A DNA stretch of 41,437 nucleotides, from assembly GCA_947166335.1 (NCBI GenBank), contig CAMVDS010000007.1, forward strand, positions 1-41,437, read 5' to 3'. Below are positions 7,388 through 15,536 of this stretch, one piece after another. The first letter of the stretch is position 1; each line of letters begins with the position of its first letter. Source of the stretch: an uncultured Mollicutes bacterium (GTDB lineage Bacteria > Bacillota_I > Bacilli_A > Acholeplasmatales > JAEDCM01). The position numbers were made by a program, and so were the translations under genes. Under the pieces are notes generated by a model, which did not search any database, was not told the DNA's origin, and saw only the letters and a program-made list of their open reading frames with translations.

Positions 7388-10015
7388 ATGAAAGATAAAC
7401 ACATCGTTATTGACAGTGTAGAAACATTCGAAGCTGCCTTAGCACAATTAAGAGATGCGCAAAAGAAATTTGCGACATACACACAAGAACAAGTTGACAA
7501 GATTTTCTTAGCAGCTGCTACTGCCGCTAACCAAGCAAGAATTCCACTTGCTAAATTAGCCGTTGAAGAAACAGGTTATGGTGTAGTTGAAGATAAGGTT
7601 ATTAAAAACCATTATGCTGCTGAATATATCTATAACAAATATAAAAACACTCAAACAGTTGGTGTAATCGAAGATGATAAAGCATTCGGTTATAAGAGAG
7701 TTGTAGAACCAATTGGTATTATTGGTGCAGTTATTCCTACAACAAACCCAACTTCTACTGCTATTTTCAAAACATTATTATGTTTAAAGACTAGAAATGG
7801 TATTATGATTTCTCCACACCCAAGAGCAAAGAAATCAACAATTGAAGCTGCTAAAGTTGTATTAGAAGCTGCAGTTGCTGCTGGTGCTCCAGAAGGAATC
7901 ATTTCTTGGATTGATGCACCAAGCTTAGAATTAACTAACCTTTTAATGAAGGAATCTGATCTAATCTTAGCTACAGGTGGTCCAGCAATGGTACATGCTG
8001 CTTACTCAAGTGGTAAACCAGCTGTTGGTGTTGGTCCTGGTAACACTCCAGCAATCATTGATGATACAGCAGATATTTTACTTGCTGTAAACTCAATCAT
8101 TCACTCAAAGACATTTGATAATGGTATGATTTGTGCATCAGAACAATCAACTATTATATTAGATAAGGTTTATGATAAATGTAAGGCTGAATTCTTAAAG
8201 AGAGGTTGCTACTTCTTAAATAAGGAAGAATTAGACAAAGTTAGAGCAATTCTTCTTACACCTGCAGGAACAGTTAATCCTAATGTAGTTGGTCATAGAC
8301 CATTTGAAATTGCTAAGATGGCTGGATTTGAAATTCCAGAATCTGCTAAAGTTTTAATTGGTGAAGTTGAATCAGTTGATCCATCTGAACCATTTGCTCA
8401 TGAAAAACTTTCTACTATTTTAGCAATGTATAGAGCAAAGAATATTGAAGATGCATTCTCTAAGGCAGAAAGATTAATTTCTGATGGAGGATATGGACAT
8501 ACTTCTGCAATCTACCTTAACGCAGTAACTGAAAAAGCTAAGATTGCTGAATTCCAAGAAAGAATGAAAACTTGTAGAATTCTAATCAATATGCCATCAA
8601 GTCAAGGTGGTATCGGAGATATCTACAACTTCAAGTTAGCACCATCATTAACACTAGGATGTGGATCATGGGGTGGTAATTCAGTATCAGAAAACGTTGG
8701 AATTAAGCACTTACTAAACATTAAGACAGTTGCTGAAAGGAGAGAGAATATGCTTTGGTTTAGAGCACCTGAAAAGGTATACTTAAAGAAGGGTTGTCTA
8801 CCTGTTGCCCTTGATGAATTAAAGACAGTTATGAACAAGAAAAAGGCATTTATTGTTACTGACCAATTCTTATTTAAGAGCGGCGCAACAAAGCCTATTA
8901 CAGATAAATTAGATGAAATGGGAATTCCACATGCTACATTCTTCAATGTTGCACCAGACCCAACATTAGCTTGTGCTAAAGAAGGTTTACAACAATTAAA
9001 GGCATTTGAACCAGATGTAATCATCGCTCTTGGTGGTGGATCTGCTATGGATGCTGGTAAGATTATGTGGATGATGTATGAACATCCAGAAGCTGACTTC
9101 ATGGATATGGCTATGAGATTTATGGATATCAGAAAGAGAGTATACACATTCCCTAAGATGGGTGAAAAAGCATACTTCATTGCTATCCCTACTTCTGCTG
9201 GTACAGGTTCAGAAGTTACACCATTCGCTGTTATCACTGATGAAAAGACAGGAATTAAATATCCTCTAGCTGACTATGAATTAATGCCTAAGATGGCAAT
9301 CGTTGATGCTGATTTCCATATGACAGCTCCTCGTGGTTTAACAGCAGCTTCAGGTATCGATGCTGTAACACATGCTCTAGAAGCAATTGCTTCTATGATG
9401 GCTACTCCATTCACTGATGGTTTAGCAATCGAAGCATTAAAGAAGATTTTCAGATATTTACCAGATGCATATAACAATGGATTAAATGATCCAATCGCTA
9501 GAGAAGAGATGGCTAATGCAGCTACAATGGCTGGTATGGCATTTGCTAATGCATTCTTAGGTGTATGTCACTCAATGGCTCATAAATTAGGTGCATTCCA
9601 TCACCTACCTCATGGTGTTGCTAATGCCCTAATGATTGATGAAGTATTAAGATTCAATGCTGAAGAAACTCCAGCTAAGATGGGTACATTCCCTCAATAT
9701 GATCATCCAAAAACACTTGAAAGATATGCTATGGTAGCTACTGCTCTTGGCTTAAAGGGTAAGACAGATAAAGAAAAATTAGAAGCTTTAATTAAGGCTA
9801 TCGACGAATTAAAAGCAACAGTTGGTATCAAACCTACAATCAAAGATTGGAATGTTGATGAAACTGACTTCTTAAATAGATTAGATGCTATGTGCGAGCA
9901 AGCATTCGATGACCAATGTACAGGAGCTAACCCAAGATATCCATTAATTAGCGAAATTAAGACAATGTACTTAAATGCTTATTATGGTAAGAAAGATGGT
10001 TCTTGGAACAAGTAA
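7388..10015 (+). CDS. adhE: Bifunctional acetaldehyde-CoA/alcohol dehydrogenase
   Basis: 875 residues. The N-terminal half is a CoA-acylating aldehyde dehydrogenase with catalytic Cys249 (NGMICASEQS); the C-terminal half (from about residue 455) is an iron-dependent alcohol dehydrogenase with GGGSAMDAGK for NAD binding and the iron-ligand regions ASGIDAVTHALEA and CHSMAHKLGAFHHLPHG. It reduces acetyl-CoA to ethanol through acetaldehyde, reoxidising two NADH, and typically forms long spirosomes. It is monocistronic, with a strong AGGAGG site and a strong terminator. Codon use is biased towards favoured codons, as expected for a highly expressed fermentation enzyme. Confidence 0.98.
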   Translation: MKDKHIVIDSVETFEAALAQLRDAQKKFATYTQEQVDKIFLAAATAANQARIPLAKLAVEETGYGVVEDKVIKNHYAAEYIYNKYKNTQTVGVIEDDKAFGYKRVVEPIGIIGAVIPTTNPTSTAIFKTLLCLKTRNGIMISPHPRAKKSTIEAAKVVLEAAVAAGAPEGIISWIDAPSLELTNLLMKESDLILATGGPAMVHAAYSSGKPAVGVGPGNTPAIIDDTADILLAVNSIIHSKTFDNGMICASEQSTIILDKVYDKCKAEFLKRGCYFLNKEELDKVRAILLTPAGTVNPNVVGHRPFEIAKMAGFEIPESAKVLIGEVESVDPSEPFAHEKLSTILAMYRAKNIEDAFSKAERLISDGGYGHTSAIYLNAVTEKAKIAEFQERMKTCRILINMPSSQGGIGDIYNFKLAPSLTLGCGSWGGNSVSENVGIKHLLNIKTVAERRENMLWFRAPEKVYLKKGCLPVALDELKTVMNKKKAFIVTDQFLFKSGATKPITDKLDEMGIPHATFFNVAPDPTLACAKEGLQQLKAFEPDVIIALGGGSAMDAGKIMWMMYEHPEADFMDMAMRFMDIRKRVYTFPKMGEKAYFIAIPTSAGTGSEVTPFAVITDEKTGIKYPLADYELMPKMAIVDADFHMTAPRGLTAASGIDAVTHALEAIASMMATPFTDGLAIEALKKIFRYLPDAYNNGLNDPIAREEMANAATMAGMAFANAFLGVCHSMAHKLGAFHHLPHGVANALMIDEVLRFNAEETPAKMGTFPQYDHPKTLERYAMVATALGLKGKTDKEKLEALIKAIDELKATVGIKPTIKDWNVDETDFLNRLDAMCEQAFDDQCTGANPRYPLISEIKTMYLNAYYGKKDGSWNK

Positions 10016-10029
10016 TTAAACAAAAATAA

Positions 10030-10060
10030 ACCGAAGGAAATTCCTTCGGTTTTTCTTTTA
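10030..10060 (+). terminator. adhE terminator
   Basis: Nine-bp stem ACCGAAGGA (10030-10038) / TCCTTCGGT (10042-10050), 3-base loop, followed by TTTTCTTTTA. Confidence 0.95.
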
Positions 10061-10080
10061 TTTAAGCCATTTTTAGGAAA

Positions 10081-10107
10081 AATAAAAGGAGGCTCGAAAT
10101 GTCCTCC
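10081..10107 (-). terminator. rplS terminator
   Basis: GGAGG (10088-10092) / CCTCC (10103-10107) stem followed on the minus strand by TTTTATTTTT, just after the rplS stop codon. Confidence 0.75.
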
Positions 10108-10113
10108 ACTTTA

Positions 10114-10476
10114 TTATCTCTTTTCTTTAATTCTAGATGCTTTAGCAGATAATGTTCTAATGTAGTTAAGCTTAGCTCTTCTAACTAGACCACGTCTTAC
10201 AACTTCAATCTTAGCAACAAGTGGTGAATGAATTGGGAATGTTCTTTCAACACCTACACCATAACTAGTCTTTCTTACAGTATAAGTTTCAGAGATTCCT
10301 CCACCTTGCTTTTTAATTACTAATCCTTCGAATACTTGTAATCTTTCTTTACCTTTTTCATCCTTGATTCTAACAGATACTTTAACTGTATCTCCAGCTC
10401 TAAACTCAGGTACATCAGTCTTCATGTATTCTTTAGTAATGTCGTTGATTAATTCTTGTCCTTTTAATTTAGCCAT
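10114..10476 (-). CDS. rplS: 50S ribosomal protein L19
   Basis: 120 residues, normal for L19, with the conserved core [33 protein letters not shown] and [18 protein letters not shown]19 sits at the 30S-50S interface. It stands alone here, not in the usual rpsP-rimM-trmD-rplS operon. It has a strong promoter (10557-10585) and a leader of about 75 bases, which may carry autoregulatory structure as in other Firmicutes. Confidence 0.98.
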   Translation of the reverse strand: MAKLKGQELINDITKEYMKTDVPEFRAGDTVKVSVRIKDEKGKERLQVFEGLVIKKQGGGISETYTVRKTSYGVGVERTFPIHSPLVAKIEVVRRGLVRRAKLNYIRTLSAKASRIKEKR

Positions 10477-10550
10477 ACATAAACACCTCTTTCTTTCTTA
10501 CCACATTCATAGATAATAGTACATCCAGCGGAATATAGCCTAATACGACA
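10477..10550 (-). promoter_or_regulatory. rplS 5' leader, possible ribosomal protein leader
   Basis: About 75 transcribed bases precede rplS. An L19 leader RNA is known from Bacillus and relatives, and this leader has the right place and length. I cannot fold it to the known consensus by eye, so the identity is inferred from position. Confidence 0.3.
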
Positions 10551-10556
10551 ATAAGT

Positions 10557-10585
10557 ATTTTATCATATTCAATTCTTTATATCAA
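10557..10585 (-). promoter_or_regulatory. rplS promoter
   Basis: Minus strand TTGATA (10580-10585), 17 bases, TAAAAT (10557-10562), with a TG extension of the -10. It is back to back with the ktrB promoter. Confidence 0.8.
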
Positions 10586-10611
10586 GTGTATTTTTAGTTT
10601 TTTTAAAGATA

Positions 10612-10640
10612 TTGTCTATATCAATAAATTATAGTATAAT
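10612..10640 (+). promoter_or_regulatory. ktrB promoter
   Basis: TTGTCT (10612-10617), 17 bases, TATAAT (10635-10640), about 20 bases before the ktrB start codon. Confidence 0.8.
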
Positions 10641-10660
10641 TTAAAAAGAGGTGGATTGTA

Positions 10661-11992
10661 ATGAAAACAAGGAAAATACATCCATACTTCATAATAATAT
10701 TAACATTTTTAGGAGTTATTCTATCAGGAACATTACTATTAGTTCTTCCTGTATCTTCTGGAAACGGTAAATCAATTGGCTTTGTTGATGCATTATTTAT
10801 GTCAACAAGTGCTACATGTGTTACTGGACTTGGAACTGTAGATGTTGCTACTGGATTATCCATATTCGGTAAGTTCGTTTTAGCTCTATTAATGGAAATA
10901 GGAGGATTATCTATTTTAACGATAGCTATTTTCTTCTTTACAATAATGGGAGCTAAAATAAGTGTGAGTAACAAATTCTTACTTAGAGAAGCATTAAATC
11001 AAAGTTCAGTTAGAGGGCTTACTACTCTTGTTATTAAGATTATAATATGGGCAACATTAGTTCAGTTTATAGGCGTAGTGCTCAATATGTTTGCACTAAT
11101 GCCTATATTTGATGGTAACTTTCCTAAAGCATTAGCGTATTCTATATTCCATTCAATTGCATCATTTAATAACGCAGGCTTTGATGCCTTTGGTGTAACA
11201 GCTTCTGGTGATTATAGTATGATTCCATTCAAAGGAAATCTAATGCTTAATACTTCTACTATGTTTCTAATTATTTTTGGAGGAATCGGCTTTGTCGTTC
11301 TATCAGACTTAGTCAAAAAACGTAGATGGAAATTATTACAATTACATACAAAAATAGTTATTGTTACTACCTTAGTACTAATATTTGGCGGGGCTATTTT
11401 AATAAAGCTTACCGCATGGAATGATTTTACTTGGCTACAAGCCTTCTTTGCATCAGTAACATCAAGAACAGCAGGATTTACGACATATAATATGTCTAAT
11501 CTAACAGAACATCCTGCAACATATGTTATAATCATATTCTTGATGTTCATAGGTGCAAGTCCATGTTCTACTGGTGGAGGTATTAAAACTACTACACTTG
11601 CTATCGCTCTAATTGCTACTTTATATTATGCAAGAGGAAAAAAAGCTAAAGTATTCAAAAGGAAAATTGATGATGCCCAAATATTTAAAGCCTTTGTATT
11701 AATTGGTATAGGTGTTATGATTGTTATTGTTGGTACATTCATCGTTTGTGCAGCTCAGCCCGAATTTGGCATTACAAAGACTTTATTTGAAGTAGTTTCA
11801 GCTTTCTCAACTACAGGACTAACTATGGGTATTACTGGTAGCTTAAATATTTTTAACAAATTATTCTTCTGTCTATTAATGTTTGTTGGACGTTTAGGCC
11901 CACTAACAATAATTGGTTTAGTCAACAAGAACTGGATGACAGAATCAAATGAAGAAATACAATATGTTGAAGAGAGTGTGATTATAGGATGA
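10661..11992 (+). CDS. ktrB: Potassium uptake channel subunit KtrB (TrkH/KtrB family)
   Basis: 443 residues of membrane protein with the four pore-loop repeats of the Trk/Ktr/HKT family visible in order: TSATCVTGLG, FNNAGFDAFG, TSRTAGFTTYN and SAFSTTGLTMG. The central glycine of each selectivity filter is present. It forms a K+ (often Na+-coupled) uptake channel in the cytoplasmic membrane. The last four bases overlap the start of ktrA (ATGA), so the two are translationally coupled. The AGAGGTGG ribosome binding site decides the start. Confidence 0.96.
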   Translation: MKTRKIHPYFIIILTFLGVILSGTLLLVLPVSSGNGKSIGFVDALFMSTSATCVTGLGTVDVATGLSIFGKFVLALLMEIGGLSILTIAIFFFTIMGAKISVSNKFLLREALNQSSVRGLTTLVIKIIIWATLVQFIGVVLNMFALMPIFDGNFPKALAYSIFHSIASFNNAGFDAFGVTASGDYSMIPFKGNLMLNTSTMFLIIFGGIGFVVLSDLVKKRRWKLLQLHTKIVIVTTLVLIFGGAILIKLTAWNDFTWLQAFFASVTSRTAGFTTYNMSNLTEHPATYVIIIFLMFIGASPCSTGGGIKTTTLAIALIATLYYARGKKAKVFKRKIDDAQIFKAFVLIGIGVMIVIVGTFIVCAAQPEFGITKTLFEVVSAFSTTGLTMGITGSLNIFNKLFFCLLMFVGRLGPLTIIGLVNKNWMTESNEEIQYVEESVIIG

Positions 11993-12693
11993 AAAAGACA
12001 TTCATGGTTATCGGACTAGGACGTTTTGGATCATGTATTGCAAAAGAATTAGTTCAAAACAAATGCGATATTATTGCTATTGATAAAGATGAAAAAAGCG
12101 TTCGTGATATAAGTAAATATGTTAATAATTGCGTTATTGCAGATTCAACAAGTTTAAGTGTATTAACAGACTTAGATGCAAGCAAAGTTGACCATGCTGT
12201 TGTAGCAATCGGTAATAACTTACAAGCTTCTATTCTTTCAATCATTAACCTAAAAAAATTAGGTGTTAAAAAGATTACTGTTAGAGCAGATGATTTAACA
12301 TATAAAGAAGTATTTGAAGCACTAGGAGCAACAGATGTCATTGTTCCAGAAGAATCAAGTGCTATTTCGTTAGCAAACCAAATTATGAGTGATTCAGTAC
12401 TAGATTATTATGGTGTATCTGCTGATTATGCAATGGTTAAAGTAATTGTTGGAAAACATTTTATTCCTAAAAACCTAATTGAATTAAATTTAAGAGCTTT
12501 ATTTGATGTAAATATCGTAGGTATTATAAGAGATGGTAAATTCTTCATTCCTAAAGGTACTGATACAATTAACCCAGATGATGTAGTTGTTGTAGTAGGT
12601 ACTGCTGCTAAGATAAATAAACTTGATGATTTCTTTAATAAGGTTGACCCTAAAAAGAAAGAAACTAAGAAAGACACACCTAAAAAGAAATAA
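11989..12693 (+). CDS. ktrA: Potassium uptake regulatory subunit KtrA (RCK domains)
   Basis: 234 residues. The N-terminal Rossmann RCK_N domain begins MKKTFMVIGLGRFGSCIAKE, with the GxGxxG nucleotide-binding motif and acidic end of strand 2 (IIAIDKD). It is followed by an RCK_C domain (LIELNLRALFDVNIVGIIRDGKFFIPKG). KtrA octamers gate KtrB in response to ATP/ADP; the RCK_C domain is a c-di-AMP receptor in related proteins. An unusual Lys-rich tail (KKKETKKDTPKKK) ends the protein. Cotranscribed with ktrB. Confidence 0.96.
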   Translation: MKKTFMVIGLGRFGSCIAKELVQNKCDIIAIDKDEKSVRDISKYVNNCVIADSTSLSVLTDLDASKVDHAVVAIGNNLQASILSIINLKKLGVKKITVRADDLTYKEVFEALGATDVIVPEESSAISLANQIMSDSVLDYYGVSADYAMVKVIVGKHFIPKNLIELNLRALFDVNIVGIIRDGKFFIPKGTDTINPDDVVVVVGTAAKINKLDDFFNKVDPKKKETKKDTPKKK

Positions 12694-12699
12694 AAAAAC

Positions 12700-12725
12700 A
12701 GAACTTCGTCTGAAGTTCTTTTTTT
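12700..12725. terminator. Bidirectional terminator between ktrA and the AEC gene
   Basis: AGAACTTC (12700-12707) / GAAGTTCT (12712-12719), 4-base loop, T-run on the plus strand and GTTTTTTTATTT on the minus strand. Confidence 0.9.
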
Positions 12726-12747
12726 AGCCTTTTTTTAAGTTTTTTTA

Positions 12748-13680
12748 TTAAACTAATAAAGTTATAAGTGGCATAGTTAAAATGCATAAAATGGTGCCAC
12801 AAAGCACTAAACTAGCAGCATCTTCTTGCCCTTCTCCTACCATTTCAGAGAAGTTTAGGACAACACTAGCTATTGGAGCACTTGCAAGTATTACTAATGC
12901 TTGTTTTACAGTTTGATCTATAGGTAGTGCAAAGACAAATAATAACATTACTAAAGGCATTATTATTTGTTTAACTAAAACCATTATATAAGTCTTATAG
13001 TTAGCAAATACAACTTTAGGGCTTGTTACAGCAAGTCTCATACCAAGTATTACCATACATAATGGTGTTGTCATTTTTGCTAATATAGTTACTACAGGAT
13101 CTAATCTTGTAGGAACTTTTATTCCAAATAAGAATAAAGGTAGTGCAACATATATAGCTAATATACTTGGATTTAAGAATATTTTTACAAGCCTTACATA
13201 TTTCTTATCTTGTGAAATAATTAATGAACCAATAGTCCAACCTATTTCATTCATAACAACTAAGAATACTGATGAAATGGCTAGTGCAGTTCCAAGTGCA
13301 TTAGCATCATTTTTAAATACAGCTTCTAAAATAGGAACTCCTAAGAATCCTACATTACCAAAACATGAAGCAATAGTATATATTCTATAAGCTACTTTTT
13401 CTTTGTACTTCTTTCTAAATATAAGAACAAATGTTGTTAAGAAAACAGCAAATATTCCAATAATTAAACCAGCTGCTATTAATAATGTTTTGCCAAGTTC
13501 ATTTGTATAAGTTGCTTGATTAAACGAATAAAGAATTAATATTGGTTGACATATATACATTAAGAATTTAGCAAAATCAGGAATAGATTCTTTTTTTACT
13601 AGCTTAAATTTTATTATGCAAAAACCAACAACTGCATATATCATAATGATTGCAACTGTTAAAAATGTTTCTAAAAACAT
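12748..13680 (-). CDS. AEC-family transporter
   Basis: 310 residues, about ten hydrophobic segments, of the auxin efflux carrier family (bile/arsenite/riboflavin-like fold). Family features include the early KFKLVKKESIPDFAKFLMYICQP region and ASCFGNVGFLGVPIL, with the NVGFLGVP signature of AEC proteins. Bacterial members often carry malate or other organic acids; the substrate here is not known. The start at 13678-13680 is set by GAGGTG; the in-frame ATG at 13713 lies just after the terminator hairpin and is rejected. The gene sits behind a strong promoter and a roughly 190-base leader with a terminator, so it is very likely controlled by premature termination. Confidence 0.88.
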   Translation of the reverse strand: MFLETFLTVAIIMIYAVVGFCIIKFKLVKKESIPDFAKFLMYICQPILILYSFNQATYTNELGKTLLIAAGLIIGIFAVFLTTFVLIFRKKYKEKVAYRIYTIASCFGNVGFLGVPILEAVFKNDANALGTALAISSVFLVVMNEIGWTIGSLIISQDKKYVRLVKIFLNPSILAIYVALPLFLFGIKVPTRLDPVVTILAKMTTPLCMVILGMRLAVTSPKVVFANYKTYIMVLVKQIIMPLVMLLFVFALPIDQTVKQALVILASAPIASVVLNFSEMVGEGQEDAASLVLCGTILCILTMPLITLLV

Positions 13681-13720
13681 AATAGACACCTCACAAATGA
13701 TATTATACCACAAACAAGGA

Positions 13721-13868
13721 ATAAAAATACCAGAACTTTGGTAAGTCCTGGTATGGATATAGTGAGTTGCAAATTTAGTCGTCTCTATAACTACCCCTAT
13801 ACGGCCTTAGTAACTAAGACGTTATAGACGCTTGCTAAACTATACATTAGCAACTTTTAGCTTTTCCT
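13721..13868 (-). ncRNA. Structured leader RNA with terminator upstream of the AEC permease; candidate riboswitch
   Basis: On the minus strand, a long multi-segment stem precedes a terminator. Pairings: P1 13850-13855 with 13765-13770 (AGTTGC/GCAACT); P1b 13835-13841 with 13772-13778 (7 bp, one G-U); P2 13821-13830 with 13780-13791 (10 bp around a 2-base bulge). The apical part (13792-13820) has a CTTAG/CTAAG hairpin and a purine-rich GGCCGTATAGGGGTA strand. The terminator is 13744-13754 / 13727-13737 (11 bp, one G-U) with a T-run at 13721-13727. This is the layout of an aptamer plus expression platform. It does not match any riboswitch consensus I can recall. Confidence 0.6.
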
Positions 13869-13875
13869 TACTTAT

Positions 13876-13904
13876 ATTGTATAATTAAAAACAATATATG
13901 TCAA
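13876..13904 (-). promoter_or_regulatory. Promoter of the AEC leader
   Basis: Minus strand TTGACA (13899-13904, consensus), 17 bases, TACAAT (13876-13881). Start of transcription would be near 13869. Confidence 0.85.
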
Positions 13905-13950
13905 TACAATTTTTACATTTTTTTTACAATTTTTATACTTTTTTATTACA

Positions 13951-13974
13951 ATGGCTAAACAAAGCCGTTTTTTT
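13951..13974 (+). terminator. Orphan plus-strand terminator-like hairpin
   Basis: ATGGCT (13951-13956) / AGCCGT (13963-13968) followed by a run of T. No plus-strand gene ends here, so it may end an unrecognised small transcript or be fortuitous. The short frame that starts at this ATG is not coding-like. Confidence 0.4.
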
Positions 13975-14020
13975 ATTTTTAGTTCATTTATGAAACAATT
14001 TTCATTTAAAATGTGTAAAA

Positions 14021-14038
14021 AAAAGACCCTTTTGGGTC
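14021..14038 (-). terminator. Terminator of the nucleoside phosphorylase unit
   Basis: GACCC (14025-14029) / GGGTC (14034-14038), 4-base loop, eight T on the minus strand. Confidence 0.85.
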
Positions 14039-14803
14039 CTATTCTAATTCACTTGCTATTAATACAGCCACATCAAAGCTTGATAATTGCTTCTTATGCT
14101 CTATTTGCGTTCCTAAATCTGATCTATCCCATCCATCAACAACAATTATATCTCCTGATAAGAAGAATGTATATAGATTTAATCCGTTAAAATCAGACAT
14201 TGCTTCTAGTGCTGATGATTCCATTTCAACACAAATACAACCTTGTGTTTTTCTTTTTTCAATATTACCAACAGTCTCTCTATATATAGAATCTGTAGTC
14301 CAAGTATAACCTAATATATAATCTAAATTGTTTTTCTTGCATACTTCTTCTATTAATCTATAGTTTTTCATATCAATAAAATCGCTAGCAGGCGCATAAT
14401 GATAACTTGTTCCTTCATCTCTATATGCTTTTGTTGGAATAATTATTTTATTTTTTGCTTCTTTATCTAATATTCCGCATGAGCCAAAGAATATAAAGTT
14501 TTTAGCACCTGTTATATAACTTATTTCTTCTAATATAGCTACAGCTGCAGGTGCACAAACTATAGACATATAGAATAAGACATCTAATTCTTCTAAATAA
14601 TAAACATCTATTATTCCATTAGCTGTTCCTGTAAAAGCAACTTTCTTATTAGAATATTTTTTTAATATCTCTTCTTTTACTTGAACTGAATAAGTTACTA
14701 TACATTTATCACATATTTTTTCAATTGGTTCTATTCCCATACTTCCATATGAATCTTTTGGAGTAAATAGAGGTTTAGATGTATCAAATGAATCATTAAT
14801 CAT
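14039..14803 (-). CDS. Nucleoside phosphorylase (PNP/UDP family)
   Basis: 254 residues of the PNP_UDP_1 fold, which splits nucleosides with phosphate into base and ribose-1-phosphate. Seen in order: ITGAKNFIFFGSCGILDKEA (the G-S-C-G phosphate/base pocket strand) and GCICVEMESSALEAMSDF, the family's signature with the ribose-binding Met-Glu. Uridine versus purine specificity cannot be set by eye. I prefer the ATG at 14801-14803, 9 bases after GGTGG, over the GTG at 14815 inside that site. It overlaps the end of the small Cys-rich gene upstream, so they form one unit. Confidence 0.88.
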   Translation of the reverse strand: MINDSFDTSKPLFTPKDSYGSMGIEPIEKICDKCIVTYSVQVKEEILKKYSNKKVAFTGTANGIIDVYYLEELDVLFYMSIVCAPAAVAILEEISYITGAKNFIFFGSCGILDKEAKNKIIIPTKAYRDEGTSYHYAPASDFIDMKNYRLIEEVCKKNNLDYILGYTWTTDSIYRETVGNIEKRKTQGCICVEMESSALEAMSDFNGLNLYTFFLSGDIIVVDGWDRSDLGTQIEHKKQLSSFDVAVLIASELE

Positions 14804-15029
14804 TATTCTCGCCACCTTTTTTATCTAACACATTTGGATAACTACATAAAACTGTATCTAAATATTTAATACCACAAAAATATTTACAAATAGAAATATT
14901 TTTTATAGCACATTTATGTTCTTTTGTGTTTTTAGAAACATTCCATGGACATTTATCTTGAGGCCAATCCAGATTATCACTAACTAAATCAATATCCATA
15001 TTAGCCCCTCTAAGTTCTTTTATTTCCAT
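14796..15029 (-). CDS. Small Cys-rich protein, unknown function
   Basis: 77 residues with six cysteines: DKCPWN, then HKCAIKNISICKYFCGI and LDTVLCSYP. The spacing suggests metal binding (zinc or an iron-sulphur cluster), which is inference. Similar short Cys-rich proteins with the CPWN and CSYP ends are familiar to me from gut Firmicutes but without a function. The ATG at 15027-15029 follows GAGGAG by 8 bases. A second start within the gene (at the later ANMDIDLV) also has an AGGGG-like site. Its 3' end overlaps the nucleoside phosphorylase start by 8 bases, implying coupling. Confidence 0.75.
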   Translation of the reverse strand: MEIKELRGANMDIDLVSDNLDWPQDKCPWNVSKNTKEHKCAIKNISICKYFCGIKYLDTVLCSYPNVLDKKGGENND

Positions 15030-15072
15030 TTTTATCACTCCTCTATATATAATTATAACATATTATTTATAA

Positions 15073-15100
15073 AAACAAAAAGTGATACTTTTGTATCACT
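15073..15100 (-). terminator. Terminator of the ABC/LytTR operon
   Basis: AGTGATAC (15081-15088) / GTATCACT (15093-15100), 4-base loop, T-rich tract on the minus strand, directly after the DUF3021 stop codon. Confidence 0.9.
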
Positions 15101-15535
15101 CTATTGGTTTTCAAGTTCATTGTTTAATTTATCATTTAATTTCTTTGTAACACTCTTTGTAATAAAGAATATAGTTAGCCATATAGTTAAGAAAGCTAAA
15201 ACGAATATAACTGTATAAATAATTATTACTTCTATTTTTAAAGGAAGCCAACTATTTAATAAATAGCCTGCAGTATAGACAACATAAATACTAATTAATT
15301 GGAAGAATAAGCCTTTTACTCTTGACCATGATTCAACTATATTAAATACTGAACTACCTGCATGGACAAAAGCTATTATATAAGTTGTGATTATGGCTAA
15401 AAGCATTGTTGAACCACTTAAATTTAGTTCTGTTCCTGAGTTTTCTATACATAAATATACAATGCCCGCAACTATTGGACCAAGTCCAGAAAACATTAAG
15501 CCACGTTTTAAGAATTCTTTTACATAATAATTCAT
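15101..15535 (-). CDS. DUF3021 membrane protein
   Basis: 144 residues with four hydrophobic helices and a charged C-terminal tail (KKLNDKLNNELENQ). It starts one base after the LytTR stop codon, and LytTR-DUF3021 pairs are a known arrangement in Firmicutes in which the membrane protein is thought to restrain the DNA-binding partner. The MLFKRG-type start (NYYVKEFLKRGLMFSGLGPI) is typical of DUF3021. The ATG at 15533-15535 is chosen for its AGGATGGGG site. Confidence 0.85.
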   Translation of the reverse strand: MNYYVKEFLKRGLMFSGLGPIVAGIVYLCIENSGTELNLSGSTMLLAIITTYIIAFVHAGSSVFNIVESWSRVKGLFFQLISIYVVYTAGYLLNSWLPLKIEVIIIYTVIFVLAFLTIWLTIFFITKSVTKKLNDKLNNELENQ

Positions 15536-15536
15536 A

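Noticed and set aside
8623..9237. Long open frame antisense to adhE (minus strand, 204 codons)
   Set aside because: It mirrors the codon pattern of adhE on the other strand, has no ribosome binding site and no recognisable domain; adhE is certain.
10621..10974. Minus-strand open frame over the start of ktrB
   Set aside because: Shadow of ktrB; its start lies inside ktrB and no ribosome binding site is present.
13951..14190. Plus-strand open frame of 79 codons
   Set aside because: It starts in a terminator-like hairpin and overlaps the nucleoside phosphorylase gene antisense; no ribosome binding site and no coding-like composition.
15005..15038. Upstream start of the Cys-rich gene at 15038
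   Set aside because: The ATG at 15029 has the correct distance from GAGGAG; the 15038 start lies within that site.
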